Source of the DNA: Nostoc punctiforme NIES-2108
Lineage (GTDB): Bacteria; Cyanobacteriota; Cyanobacteriia; Cyanobacteriales; Nostocaceae
Reading direction: 5' to 3'
NCBI GenBank assembly: GCA_003326195.1
Contig: LXQE01000107.1
Coordinates: 162,949-212,532, forward strand
DNA length: 49,584 bases
A program made the translations under genes and the position numbers. How positions within the stretch are numbered: the first letter of the stretch is position 1; each line of letters begins with the position of its first letter. Shown here piece after piece: positions 1 through 8,605 of the stretch. The notes below the pieces were generated by a model that had not been told where the DNA came from, searched no databases, and worked only from the letters and a program-made list of their open reading frames with translations.

Positions 1-26
1 CGTACTTTTTGCAGCAGTTCAGTCAT
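1..26 (-). CDS. Possible 5' end of a gene running off the left edge
   Basis: Reading the minus strand from position 26 gives ATG followed by eight open codons (M T E L L Q K V) up to the window edge. Short cyanobacterial antitoxin-like and hypothetical proteins often begin in this style, but eight residues cannot identify a family. No clear Shine-Dalgarno sequence precedes it. It may simply be a chance ATG. Confidence 0.25.
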
Positions 27-37
27 AAAAATTTTTA

Positions 38-235
38 GTTATGAGTTAAGGGTTATGAGTCAAGAGTGAGAGTGAGAAGTTAGGAGTTAGGAGTTAGGAG
101 TTAGGAGTTATGAGTTATTTGTTCCTCAATCATTGCTTCTAACTTTATTCCTCACTTCTAATTCCTTGCTTATAAATGTATTCGTAATTCCTAACTCCTC
201 ACTCCTCACTCAGCACTCAGCACTCAGCACTCACA
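38..235. repeat. Opposed heptanucleotide repeat arrays
   Basis: Two arrays of degenerate 7-base units face each other. The left one (about 38-116) contains four exact GTTAGGA units at 79-106 plus variants such as GTTATGA. The right one (about 190-233) carries CCTAACT, CCTCACT and three TCAGCAC units at 210-230, the complement of the same motif class. Such short tandemly repeated heptamers are characteristic of Nostoc-type genomes. The right array runs up to the stop codon of the phosphatase gene. The transcript could fold into a long imperfect hairpin. Confidence 0.8.
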
Positions 236-1583
236 ACGCTCCCGCTGCTGTTTTATCTAGTACGCCTCCACCAAAGTGATAGGTGATGTTCATCGCTTGC
301 AGTACTGGTAAACCATCGATTCCAGCAGGGTAGTCGATAACACTGACTGCACCATTACCCTGGCGAAAACTCCAGAAGTTTTCCAGCGATAAACCCAGAA
401 TATGACAAAGCAAGGTTTTGTTAGTAGCGTCATGAGCTACTACTAATACAGTTTTGAATTGATTATTTGATGCTGCTTGCAGAATTGATTGCCAAGCTGC
501 AACGCTGCGCTCCCACACTTGTTGCAAATTCTCCCCTTCAGGCATTTGCACTTGCGTTGGTATCAGCCGCCATCGCTGTAACTCTCCCGGAAACTCTTGC
601 TCTATCTCTGTTTCTAATTTTCCTTCCCAGAGACCATGACTGATTTCTCTTAAACCATCTTGCAATTCTAACTTGACATTAGGATGTTGTTTTAAGATAA
701 TCTCTGCTGTTTCTTTAGGGCGCAGCATTGTGCTACTTACAGCAAAATTAATCTCTACGTCTTGGAGAAATTCGCCTGCTTTTTGCGACTGTTGTCTACC
801 GTTGTCGTTGAGGGGGACATCAATTTGTCCTTGAAACCTGGTTTGGCGATTCCAGTCAGTTTCACCGTGACGCACTAGTAACAATCGTACTCCTTGATGA
901 TCCGGTCGCAATGAGGGTAGAGTTTCTCCGGTGTGTTGCGTCTGATTTAAGGATTCTAGCTGGACTGGTTCGCCCAATCCGCCAGCAAAATTTAGTACGG
1001 TGATGCCACAGTTAGATTGCTGGATTGAGTGGTAGCGACTGGGAGGGATGCCTAACGCTGTGCTAATCAGGGCGCGATTAATTCCGTTATGTCCCACGAT
1101 GAGAATAGTTTCGCCTTGATGTTGAGACAAAATTTCTTGCCAAAACTGCCGTGCTTGTTCGTATAAAGCAAGAACGGGAAAATGTTCTCTTGTCCCTTGT
1201 GCATCATTAAGCAGCATCCGCAGCTCGTCGGGGTGTTGATGCCAAGTGCGGTAATCTTCGGCAAATTTTTGCTTGACTTCAGAAGTTAGCAGTGCTTCCC
1301 ATAAAGGTAGGTCGATTTCTAGCAGCAAATCAGCAGCTTGAACTACAGCAGATTGTTCAGCATGAGTCGCTAACTCACTATGGATAATATCTGCTGTGTG
1401 TTTCGCTCGTTGTAAGGGACTGCTGTAAATCGCATTAAATAAGATATTGCTGAGGGCTTTGCCTACTTTACTGGCATGGTTACGACCTTTTTCGGTTAAT
1501 GTTGACGCATCAGTGCGTCCTTGGATACGCCGCTCGGTGTTATAACCGCTTTGACCGTGGCGCACAATGATGACACGAGTCAT
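231..1583 (-). CDS. Two-domain histidine phosphatase (phosphoglycerate mutase-like)
   Basis: The 450-residue protein contains two consecutive histidine-phosphatase (PGAM-like) domains. Domain 1 has the RHG signature at residues 8-10 and a second catalytic His in VGHNG near 164. Domain 2 has RHGETDWN from residue 238, the LWEG segment and a late VAHD His. Family members hydrolyse phosphomonoesters or move phosphate between sugar hydroxyls; some cyanobacterial relatives act as phosphoserine phosphatase. In domain 1 the usual WEG segment is altered to WEA, so the two halves may differ in activity. The start ATG at 1581-1583 gives the RHG motif at the normal distance from the N-terminus. Substrate is not decided by sequence. 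Confidence 0.9.
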   Translation of the reverse strand: MTRVIIVRHGQSGYNTERRIQGRTDASTLTEKGRNHASKVGKALSNILFNAIYSSPLQRAKHTADIIHSELATHAEQSAVVQAADLLLEIDLPLWEALLTSEVKQKFAEDYRTWHQHPDELRMLLNDAQGTREHFPVLALYEQARQFWQEILSQHQGETILIVGHNGINRALISTALGIPPSRYHSIQQSNCGITVLNFAGGLGEPVQLESLNQTQHTGETLPSLRPDHQGVRLLLVRHGETDWNRQTRFQGQIDVPLNDNGRQQSQKAGEFLQDVEINFAVSSTMLRPKETAEIILKQHPNVKLELQDGLREISHGLWEGKLETEIEQEFPGELQRWRLIPTQVQMPEGENLQQVWERSVAAWQSILQAASNNQFKTVLVVAHDATNKTLLCHILGLSLENFWSFRQGNGAVSVIDYPAGIDGLPVLQAMNITYHFGGGVLDKTAAGAL

Positions 1584-1824
1584 CTCAAAGCCCTCCTCTT
1601 ATCTTGACGATTAATTTTACTGCAAAACGATTGCATAATTATCGACTCAGGAAGGCGGATTGAGTCAGGTGCAAAATTTTATTCTGGTAGAGGAGACAGG
1701 ACGATTGGCTAAAACTGCCGTTGTCTGAACGATATTTTCTAGTAAAGCTGTTTTGATTTAAGTATAAATACAAGATTGAAAATATTGTGCCTAGTACAAT
1801 ATTTAAGCTAGTAATGAAAAGTTT

Positions 1825-1874
1825 ATAGTAAGAACTTTAGTGTTTAGAAAATTAAAGACTAAAGTCCTTACTAC
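1825..1874. repeat. Long hairpin, 21-base arms
   Basis: Arms at 1825-1845 and 1854-1874 are complementary at about 19 of 21 positions (core ACTTTAGT) around an 8-base loop. It lies 3' of the minus-strand exported-protein gene ending at 1975 and 5' of the phosphatase gene, so it could terminate or process that transcript. No strong T tract follows on either strand, so it may equally be a dispersed palindromic repeat. The rest of the 1584-1974 spacer is AT-rich with nothing else recognised. Confidence 0.6.
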
Positions 1875-1974
1875 GAACTTGTTTACCTTACTAATTGAAA
1901 CTTGACAGATTATTAGGAAAGATTTTGGGCAAGGCATAATTAATTAAAACTACAACGTCAGCCTTTATACCTGC

Positions 1975-2337
1975 TTATTCTCTTCCTATATCTAACTGTA
2001 CTTGCAATCCATCATTGTCACTGTCTGACTGAGCCGGTGTTAAGAAAACTGAAGTGTCAGGCTGTGATAATGATTCGTTAAAGCGGATTTTGACTGGAGC
2101 TTTATTTTCTCTTCTATTATTGGTGGAAAGAGTTGCTGGATTAGTTTGCTCAAAAAAACTTCTAAAGTCATCTTGGGCTGTTTTCCGATCGATTCCAAGT
2201 AGAGAATCACTAGTTAATCTATATTGTCCGGGATTTGAGCTTGATGCTGGTGATTGAGCGTAGACTTGGCTTCCTAAGCTTGCAAAGGCTGCCGTAATCC
2301 CTAAGAAAGCAATAATTTTGGCGTTCATTTGTTTCAT
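1975..2337 (-). CDS. Small exported protein of unknown function
   Basis: The 120-residue product starts with a typical Sec signal peptide: basic MKQMNAK, a hydrophobic run at about 8-25, and a likely AxA-type cleavage near VYAQS at 27-28. The mature part is short, polar and rich in Ser, Asn, Asp and Gln, with no cysteine and no motif I recognise. The acidic stretch SDSDNDG near the C-terminus could bind a cation, but that is a guess. A 390-base spacer carrying a hairpin separates it from the downstream phosphatase gene, so it is probably transcribed alone. Confidence 0.65.
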   Translation of the reverse strand: MKQMNAKIIAFLGITAAFASLGSQVYAQSPASSSNPGQYRLTSDSLLGIDRKTAQDDFRSFFEQTNPATLSTNNRRENKAPVKIRFNESLSQPDTSVFLTPAQSDSDNDGLQVQLDIGRE

Positions 2338-2616
2338 CCAAATTATTTTAATATTGCTTGTATATTATTCTCTGGGAAAAGTATTTTAATCAACTCTATG
2401 GTTAGGTTAAACTATAATAACAGTATTGCATAGATACTTAGCGTGTCAATGATTTTTGCTGTTTTAGGCATTAATTAAGTTATAGCTTTGGCATTTCTTT
2501 GGAAGTTAGATTATCTGGTTAAGCTTCTTAGCGATCGCACCTAAGTTCGTTGAGATATATTAATCACTCCACTAACGCAATCATACAAGCGATCGCTAAT
2601 CAATATCACTCCTGTT

Positions 2617-2859
2617 CTATCCGCCATAATCTTGTTGATATCGTCTGGCGTATTGGGTGGCTAATTCAGTTTTGCCCACGCCACCCATTCCCGCTATTGC
2701 TGTCGGTGCTTTCTCGATTGCAGCTACAGTATAAGGAGATTGTTTTTTGAGGGTGACGAGAAACTTGCTAGCCTTATCCAATAAGGTTTATGTTACCTTT
2801 TCGGGTGTTTTTTCTAAGGTTTTGGTGGCTATTACAGAACCAATTGCGATCGCCGCAGT
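2617..2859 (-). pseudogene. Remnant of an NB-ARC/STAND ATPase gene
   Basis: Translating the minus strand from 2859 gives a short stretch including ATKTLEKTPEKV, an in-frame TAA (about 2790), then DKASKFLVTLKKQSP, VAAIEKAP and directly AGMGGVGKTELATQYA, ending at a TAG at 2617-2619. GMGGVGKTELA is a textbook NB-ARC P-loop. The preceding part resembles the N-terminal segment of cyanobacterial NB-ARC/TPR proteins, from memory of the family. In intact homologues a sizeable segment lies between these blocks, so I infer an internal deletion as well as nonsense mutations and loss of everything after the P-loop. No start codon can serve the whole stretch. Confidence 0.7.
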
Positions 2860-3075
2860 TTAAAGTATCATATCCTACGTTGACTATGTGCATCCTATTT
2901 ACTTATTAACACACTGCTTTTGTTCTAAATTCCGCAACTAAGTTAAAAAACCCATATTCTACTCAGCGTTACGGATTTTGCAGAGTTCAGCATTACTTTC
3001 TCAATATATTGCTTGTGATATCTAAGTTTTTTGAATTGAAACCAGTTGCCGTTACTAAACATCGCCACTAACATC

Positions 3076-3302
3076 ACGCTTTAAGTTAATAAAATAACGA
3101 GTTTAGTTACCACCACTACGATTTTCGTTACAAATATGATTATTTTCGTTACAATATTACGAATTTGTTACTAAAATAACGAGTGTAGTTACTAACGCTA
3201 CGATTTTTGTTACAAACATGATTATTTTCGTTACAATGTTACGAGTTTAGTTACCACCACTACGATTTTCGTTACAAACATCATAGTTTTAGTGGATATT
3301 AC
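3076..3302. repeat. Array of about eleven 20-21 bp units around a GTTAC core
   Basis: Consecutive units start at 3076, 3097, 3118, 3139, 3159, 3179, 3200, 3221, 3241, 3262 and 3283, so spacing is 20 or 21 bases throughout. The approximate consensus is ACGANTTTNGTTACNA. Units form types in the order A-B-C-D-A-B-C-A-B: the unit at 3241 repeats the first 21 bases of the unit at 3097 exactly. The spacing equals two DNA helical turns, placing every core on the same face. The array ends about 105 bases before the 131-residue gene at 3408. Confidence 0.85.
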
Positions 3303-3407
3303 TTAATTTATAGTTATATTAAGCACCAATTTTGTGGATTTTACTCAACCAAAATTAAGCTTTAGTAAGGCAAGCTAGTTCTAGAACACAATAAAAAGAA
3401 CATAATT

Positions 3408-3803
3408 ATGCCTCGTCAAAAGCGTACATATCGCGTTCTAGAAAAAGCTGAATTGAGAATGTCCGGACTCAAAGCAATTGATCCGAGTATGGATTTTGGG
3501 GATGCTCGCAACTTGCAAAATATCACACAAATAATTCAGCAGTATCGTAGCAAAATAGAAGCTTATAATACTACTCTGGCTTTGATTGACTCTTACAAAA
3601 ATGAGATGAAGGATTTGGAAACAACTTTGAGCGACTTGACGGAAAAAATGCTCCTTGGAGTTGCTTTTAAATACGGCAAAGACAGCTATGAATATCAGAT
3701 GGCGGGTGGTGTTCGTAAAAGCGATCGCATCCGTAAAAGCACAGCAACACGCTTGAAAGCGACTTCAGAGGAAGCAAATACTAAGAGTGCTACAACGGTA
3801 TAA
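3408..3803 (+). CDS. Hypothetical coiled-coil protein
   Basis: 131 residues, strongly basic at the N-terminus (MPRQKRTYR) and Ser/Thr/Lys-rich at the C-terminus. The middle (about residues 40-85) has heptad spacing of hydrophobic residues suggesting a helix or coiled coil (IIQQYRSKIEAY to LSDLTEKML). No catalytic motif, signal peptide or membrane segment is seen. A HIP1 site lies within the gene, as in other genes here. The gene is alone, preceded by the phased repeat array and followed by a spacer with a palindrome. The product could be a DNA- or protein-binding small protein, but I do not recognise the family. Confidence 0.65.
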   Translation: MPRQKRTYRVLEKAELRMSGLKAIDPSMDFGDARNLQNITQIIQQYRSKIEAYNTTLALIDSYKNEMKDLETTLSDLTEKMLLGVAFKYGKDSYEYQMAGGVRKSDRIRKSTATRLKATSEEANTKSATTV

Positions 3804-3811
3804 AAGCGCCT

Positions 3812-3825
3812 CAGACTTAAGTCTG
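3812..3825. repeat. Perfect 14-base palindrome CAGACTTAAGTCTG
   Basis: It lies nine bases after the stop codon of the 131-residue gene. It could be an operator-type dyad or a transcript-end hairpin; there is no following T tract to support intrinsic termination. The rest of the 3804-4189 spacer is AT-rich and shows no convincing gene. Confidence 0.5.
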
Positions 3826-4189
3826 CACTATTGAAACAAAACCTGTTTTTAGCAGCTTTTTAGGCACGAACAGGAGTTATGCAAAGTAGAACAAGAACTG
3901 CTAATCGCTGTCATGCTTTAATTTTAGATTGTTCTCTTGCCTAAAACAGCAAAGAAGGCAAAACTTAAGTAATTTTTTCGGCTGTGCATTTTACTTTAGT
4001 CATCAGAAACTTTACGTAACTCTTTTGATGTAACTATAAGTAAAGTCGGTAAAATTCGTGATGTTTAACAGATAGAAATTAACTAAGATTAGCTTTAAAT
4101 AACAGTCAATATCTGTTAAACCGAACAAATTTGTAATAACCGATCGATTGTTTATCAGCAAATATTGCTCAACATAACTTTATCCACTG

Positions 4190-4402
4190 ATGAGCGACTT
4201 TAATAACCAAAAACTAAACCTCAAATTCCATCAGTTGCGTTTAGTTCCATATCTAACAATTGGTTCTCTGATTTTTTATTTCAATTCCAACCTAGATTTA
4301 AACTACATAGTTAAAGGATATTTAGTCTTAATGGAATGTCAGCTAGGTATAATCTTTATTTATTTTTTGACGGCAAAAATTACTAACAAAACACATAAAT
4401 AA
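4190..4402 (+). CDS. Small two-helix membrane protein (hypothetical)
   Basis: A 70-residue frame with two hydrophobic segments, about residues 18-32 (LVPYLTIGSLIFYF) and 40-61 (YIVKGYLVLMECQLGIIFIY), ending in a basic tail. It lies 77 bases upstream of the TM2-domain gene on the same strand and could be co-transcribed with it. No ribosome-binding site is obvious and no family is recognised. The hydrophobic pattern in an AT-rich region is consistent with a real membrane peptide but could be chance. Confidence 0.4.
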   Translation: MSDFNNQKLNLKFHQLRLVPYLTIGSLIFYFNSNLDLNYIVKGYLVLMECQLGIIFIYFLTAKITNKTHK

Positions 4403-4479
4403 TCAAAAAAAGGTCAAAAAGTTTGGTTGTATTATATGCCAATAGATATTTATTATAGTTAATTAAGGAAGTAAATGTT

Positions 4480-4821
4480 ATGAAGACTAAATCTACAGCA
4501 ATTATACTTTGCTTTTTCGGCGGGTGGCTGGGAATCCACAAATTTTATTTAGGACAAAATGTAGCAGGTATTTTGTACTTATTGTTTTTTTGGACTTGTA
4601 TTCCATCTTTAATAGCTTTTGTTGAGTTCTTCATCCTAGTTTTGATGTCAGATACCGAATTCAATACAAAATATAATCAAGTTATCGCAAGCACAAATGG
4701 AGCAGTCTCTGCAAAAGATGCAACCAGTGCATTAGCTGATTTAAAAACTCTTTTTGATTCTGGGATAATTACCGCAGAAGAGTATGAAGAAAAGCGCCAA
4801 AACCTTCTGAAATATTTATAA
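4480..4821 (+). CDS. TM2 domain protein with C-terminal SHOCT motif
   Basis: 113 residues. Residues about 4-60 form a TM2 domain: two membrane helices with the hallmark FFGGWLGIHKFYLGQ turn between them. The C-terminal 30 residues (LADLKTLFDSGIITAEEYEEKR) match the SHOCT short helical motif, found at the ends of many bacterial proteins and thought to mediate oligomerisation or binding. AAGGAAG lies about 9 bases before the ATG. TM2 proteins are inner-membrane proteins without a settled bacterial role. The next gene follows after 21 bases on the same strand, so the two probably form an operon. Confidence 0.85.
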   Translation: MKTKSTAIILCFFGGWLGIHKFYLGQNVAGILYLLFFWTCIPSLIAFVEFFILVLMSDTEFNTKYNQVIASTNGAVSAKDATSALADLKTLFDSGIITAEEYEEKRQNLLKYL

Positions 4822-4842
4822 ATTAAAATCATTAGTCGATTT

Positions 4843-5547
4843 ATGATGTCACAATCTAAATCTTGGTTTCAACAAACTCCTGCTTGGGTGTGGTTATCAT
4901 TAATTCCGACATTGGGGGGATTTGCTATTGCTTATGCAGGTTACAAATCTAAGACGAAAACTTGGGTTATTCTAGGAATTAGCACCTCTGTTTTAGCTTT
5001 AGCTTTATCGGCAAATAGTTTAGCTTTTGCTGTCTGGATGGCTCAAATTGGCGTTGCCTTCTATCTCAAGAAATCTTATTTAGTCAAAACCTATCCGAAA
5101 AATTTACCAGTTCCTGAAGAACAAGAGTTAGCAAATTTAGTTGCGAATACTCGTGATAAAATAGATATTAATGAATGCTCAAAACATGAATTAGTTAATT
5201 ATTTAGGGCTACCAATAGTTTATGCAAATAACATCGAATCATTGATGAATGAGGGATATGTTTTTACTCATATAGAAGAGTTAATAGAAATAGCCGGAAT
5301 TCCCGAAAAGCAGGTAACTCGAATTACACCACTGATTACTTTTAGCTACAACTACAAAAAAGAAGCTGATTTTTCTTGGAAACGATTAAACACATATTCA
5401 ACTGATGAATTAATTACCTGTGGATTGGATGGCGCGATCGCTGAACAAATTATTGCCGAAAGGCAGCAACGAGGTGAGTATAAATCATTGATTGATGTGA
5501 AGCAGCGCACTGGATTACCGTTTAATACTTATCGTCACATAGCTTAG
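4843..5547 (+). CDS. Membrane-anchored helix-hairpin-helix (ComEA-like) protein
   Basis: 234 residues. Two or three hydrophobic helices occupy about residues 15-75 (WVWLSLIPTLGGFAIAYAG and following). The rest is soluble and contains two copies of a helix-hairpin-helix-like module. One copy is IDINECSKHELVNYLGLP with IEELIEIAGIP; the second is LNTYSTDELITCGLDG with LIDVKQRTGLP. Such modules occur in ComEA-type DNA-binding proteins, but may also serve protein binding. The gene follows the TM2-SHOCT gene closely. Its stop overlaps the stop of the converging kinase gene by three bases. A second Met directly after the first is an equally good start. Confidence 0.75.
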   Translation: MMSQSKSWFQQTPAWVWLSLIPTLGGFAIAYAGYKSKTKTWVILGISTSVLALALSANSLAFAVWMAQIGVAFYLKKSYLVKTYPKNLPVPEEQELANLVANTRDKIDINECSKHELVNYLGLPIVYANNIESLMNEGYVFTHIEELIEIAGIPEKQVTRITPLITFSYNYKKEADFSWKRLNTYSTDELITCGLDGAIAEQIIAERQQRGEYKSLIDVKQRTGLPFNTYRHIA

Positions 5548-8192
5548 GCTCTCCATTTTTCCGCCTTTTTCCAAGGAAGTTTGACTGTAAATCGGCTACC
5601 TTTACCTAACTGACTTTCGGCGTGAACAGTCCCACCATGCAACTCGACAATTTTTTGCACCATTACTAATCCTAAACCCGTGCCTGTAGAACGACGAGTA
5701 GAGGCATTTTCAACTTGCACAAAAGGTTGAAATAATTTAAAAAGGTCGTCGGAAAGCATCCCAATACCAGTATCTACCACGCTGATAAAAATATATTCAT
5801 TGGTGGAACTTGGCTGGGCTTCAATCCAGACTTCGCCTCCTTCTTTAGTAAACTTGATCGCGTTAGTCAATAAGTTGATAAATACTTGGCGAATGCGGCG
5901 TTCATCGACTTGGATGGGTTCGAGTTCTTCAGGTATTTGTGCCCTCATCTGGATATTTTTCTGGAAGGCTAAATCTTTGACAAAACTCAAGCAGAAGTCA
6001 CATATTCCCTGAATCGAAGTAGCAGCTAGTTGCAGTTCTATTTTGCTGGATTCGGTGTCAGTAAAGTCAAGGATTTGGTTAATTAATTCTAGTAGATTCT
6101 TACCGCTAGATTCGAGCATATTTAAAGACTGGCGCTGTTCTTCACTTACAGGGCCGTACACTTGATCTTTGAGTGCCTCTGTGATTCCCAGAATTGAGTT
6201 TAAAGGATTTCTCAGATCGTGGTTGATGTTTCCTAAAAAGGTTTTTCTAGCACGATTCGCCACTTCGGCGATTTCTTTAGCCTCACGTAGCGCGGATTCT
6301 GCGCGTTTGCGATCGCATACTTCTAAAGTCAAAGCGACAATTTCCGCAATTGAGCTAACGAAGTTTTGCTCACTCAGTTCCCATTTGCGGGAAGTATCAA
6401 CCTGTTCAGATAATACTGTTCCTACCATTTTTCCCCCAACCCAAAGACTGGTATCAATTAGGGAGACAATATTATTTGGTTCGAGCCATGTATCCGATAA
6501 TTCTTGTACCCGTGGATCGGTGCGAGTGTCACAGACGGCAATGCTACGAGAAACCACCAAGGCTTTAAAGTAGATTAAATAATCTGTAAGGTTGCGTTCT
6601 AAACCTGCCGAATGTTTTTGATTGCTACGTTCATAGAGACTTATGCATTGTAGCTTGGTGCGCTCGCTATTGAATAACCACACACTCACTCGTTCTACTT
6701 CTAAGGCATTGGCTGCTTTTTCTGTGATAACTTTGAATGCTGTTTCTAAATTTCCTTCAAAAATCGCTTTGTGATTTGCCAATTCTGTGAGTACTTGATA
6801 ATGCTGCCCCAATTTTTGCTCACTGTTAATGCGTTCTTGAATCTGTTGCTGTAATTCTTGAGTTCGCTGCTTAACTTGCAGTTCTAAATCCTCATTTTTG
6901 CTAATCAGTGCAGTAAAGGTTTTGCGTAAATCTTGCGCCATCTCATTAAAAGATCCACCCAGCACCTCTAATTCTTTAATGCCTTGTACTTTCACCACTG
7001 CGTCTTCGCTGTTGCTAAAATCAGTTAAATCTTTTGTCGCCCGGCTGAAGTACAAAATTGGTTGAGTAATCCATCGAGCGGTGACAATCCCCAATATAAT
7101 AGCTAGTGCCAACGTTCCCAAACAGAGAAAAATTGTAGTTTGAATGTTGCGATTAATTTGTCCCATAAAGTCTGCTTCTGGGACAGCCACGATCATCAGC
7201 CAGTTGACATTTGCTTCGCCCTGTAACGGTCTAACTTCTAAAAATTGCCGTTTGCCGTCAAAATAAAAATCTAATTGCTGTAAACTTTGAATTTGGTCAA
7301 AGTTATTAAATTTAGTTTTTAAGTATTTAGCAGTTGCTTTAGTCAAAGAATTTACACTTTGGGAAGCTTTCAACCTAATGGGCTTACCATTTTGGAAGCG
7401 GAATGGTTCTTCGGTTGTAGAACTTGCAACTAATAACCCCGATCGCTCCATAATAAAAACTTGCCCAGACTTGCCAACTTTGATGTTTTGCAGCAAATCC
7501 CCAATTTGTGATAGGTGAGTGAGAGTGCTGTTGACTCCGAGTAATTCCCCTTGGGAGTTATAGATGGGAAGAGAAGCACTAATCAGGAGTGTTGGTTCAG
7601 TGCGGGGAGTAAAAATCTCACTAAAGCTGAATTTTTTAGCGGTAACTGCTGTGAGATAATCAGGAACCGATCGCGCATCATAGTTTTTAATCACTTCTGG
7701 TAATTGAGTACGTTGACCTTGAGAGTCAATTATGTAAGTGTAGAGGTCGTACCCAGTTGACTTTCCAGCTTTTCTGAGTAAAGATTGGCGATCGTTGAGC
7801 TTCTCTACCGCTAGATACTCTTGCTGTTCATTGCTTGCAGTTATTGCCAACGCATTTGGAAAAATCTTTAACTGCTCTATTAAATATGACTCCCAGGTTG
7901 CCAGGTTTTCTATCTTCAGCAACCCCATATTAATTACATTTTGATTACTGCGTAGTACCTGACGCGGCGTTGCCAAATAAGTCTGTAAATTCTGCTCGAC
8001 TCGATTGGCAACTTCATGACGTAATTCGCTAGCTACCTCATTGACTGCCTTTTGCCCATTGCCGATTGATAAGTATGCAGTCAATCCCACAGCTAGCAAG
8101 ATTTGCAGCAAAAACAACGCTACCAAAATGCGACTTAGAGGTACGCCTTTAAACAGGGAAAAAACATTACCTTGCCCAGTATTTTTATTCAT
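5544..8192 (-). CDS. Cache-HAMP-GAF sensor histidine kinase
   Basis: 882 residues. TM1 is at about 20-42, followed by a periplasmic double-Cache-type sensor to about 345, TM2 at 350-373 and HAMP at 374-428. A coiled coil, a GAF domain (about 480-625), HisKA with phospho-acceptor His658 in NINHDLRNPLN, and HATPase_c complete it. The N box contains NLLTNAIKFT, the G1 box DTGIGM and the G2 box GTGLGL, so the catalytic core looks intact. It is anchored in the plasma membrane and should sense a small periplasmic ligand. No receiver domain or response regulator is adjacent. It is divergent from the GH65 phosphorylase gene across a 413-base spacer, so a link to sugar sensing is possible but unproven. 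Confidence 0.93.
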   Translation of the reverse strand: MNKNTGQGNVFSLFKGVPLSRILVALFLLQILLAVGLTAYLSIGNGQKAVNEVASELRHEVANRVEQNLQTYLATPRQVLRSNQNVINMGLLKIENLATWESYLIEQLKIFPNALAITASNEQQEYLAVEKLNDRQSLLRKAGKSTGYDLYTYIIDSQGQRTQLPEVIKNYDARSVPDYLTAVTAKKFSFSEIFTPRTEPTLLISASLPIYNSQGELLGVNSTLTHLSQIGDLLQNIKVGKSGQVFIMERSGLLVASSTTEEPFRFQNGKPIRLKASQSVNSLTKATAKYLKTKFNNFDQIQSLQQLDFYFDGKRQFLEVRPLQGEANVNWLMIVAVPEADFMGQINRNIQTTIFLCLGTLALAIILGIVTARWITQPILYFSRATKDLTDFSNSEDAVVKVQGIKELEVLGGSFNEMAQDLRKTFTALISKNEDLELQVKQRTQELQQQIQERINSEQKLGQHYQVLTELANHKAIFEGNLETAFKVITEKAANALEVERVSVWLFNSERTKLQCISLYERSNQKHSAGLERNLTDYLIYFKALVVSRSIAVCDTRTDPRVQELSDTWLEPNNIVSLIDTSLWVGGKMVGTVLSEQVDTSRKWELSEQNFVSSIAEIVALTLEVCDRKRAESALREAKEIAEVANRARKTFLGNINHDLRNPLNSILGITEALKDQVYGPVSEEQRQSLNMLESSGKNLLELINQILDFTDTESSKIELQLAATSIQGICDFCLSFVKDLAFQKNIQMRAQIPEELEPIQVDERRIRQVFINLLTNAIKFTKEGGEVWIEAQPSSTNEYIFISVVDTGIGMLSDDLFKLFQPFVQVENASTRRSTGTGLGLVMVQKIVELHGGTVHAESQLGKGSRFTVKLPWKKAEKWRA

Positions 8193-8605
8193 TTGCCCAC
8201 TTTCCCTTCCTGTCCTGTATTACTGAGTACAACACCTCTAGTTTGCTGTCCTGTGGGCTTATGCATAGTTTGTACTCGGTCGGGTCAAGTGCCAATATAC
8301 CACTTCTGGTAAAAGAACAAAACGTTACTTAACTGCACCTGTAAATTTTACCAGCCAAAAATTGATGAAAAACCGAATCAATTCGTAGCTAATTCAGATT
8401 TATGAGTTATAAGTGGCATTTTTGAATAAATCTAACTATAGACAGATGAAATTTGAAGCGTTACTGTTGTATGAAGCGCATTTTTTAGCGTTCAGACTAT
8501 GTTTTAATCTCGGCGCTAAAAAAAAGGAGTTAATCACTTAAAGGTTGCTCCTAATTTTACTGCATCCTGCCCACAGCAACCCCCAAGACATAGGTTTTAT
8601 CACTC
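8193..8605. other. Divergent intergenic region
   Basis: This 413-base spacer lies between the oppositely oriented kinase and GH65 genes and must hold both promoters. It is AT-rich. AGGAG near 8526 and CTCCT near 8548 could pair into a weak hairpin about 60-80 bases before the phosphorylase start. I see no credible ORF or consensus operator. Confidence 0.5.

Noticed and set aside
2054..2257. 67-codon plus-strand frame
   Set aside because: Antisense to the exported-protein gene with a clear signal peptide.
2550..2750. 66-codon plus-strand frame
   Set aside because: Antisense shadow of the NB-ARC remnant, which makes sense only on the minus strand.
3879..3944. 21-codon ORF after AGGAG
   Set aside because: RBS only two bases from the ATG, and the composition is unlike a conserved peptide.
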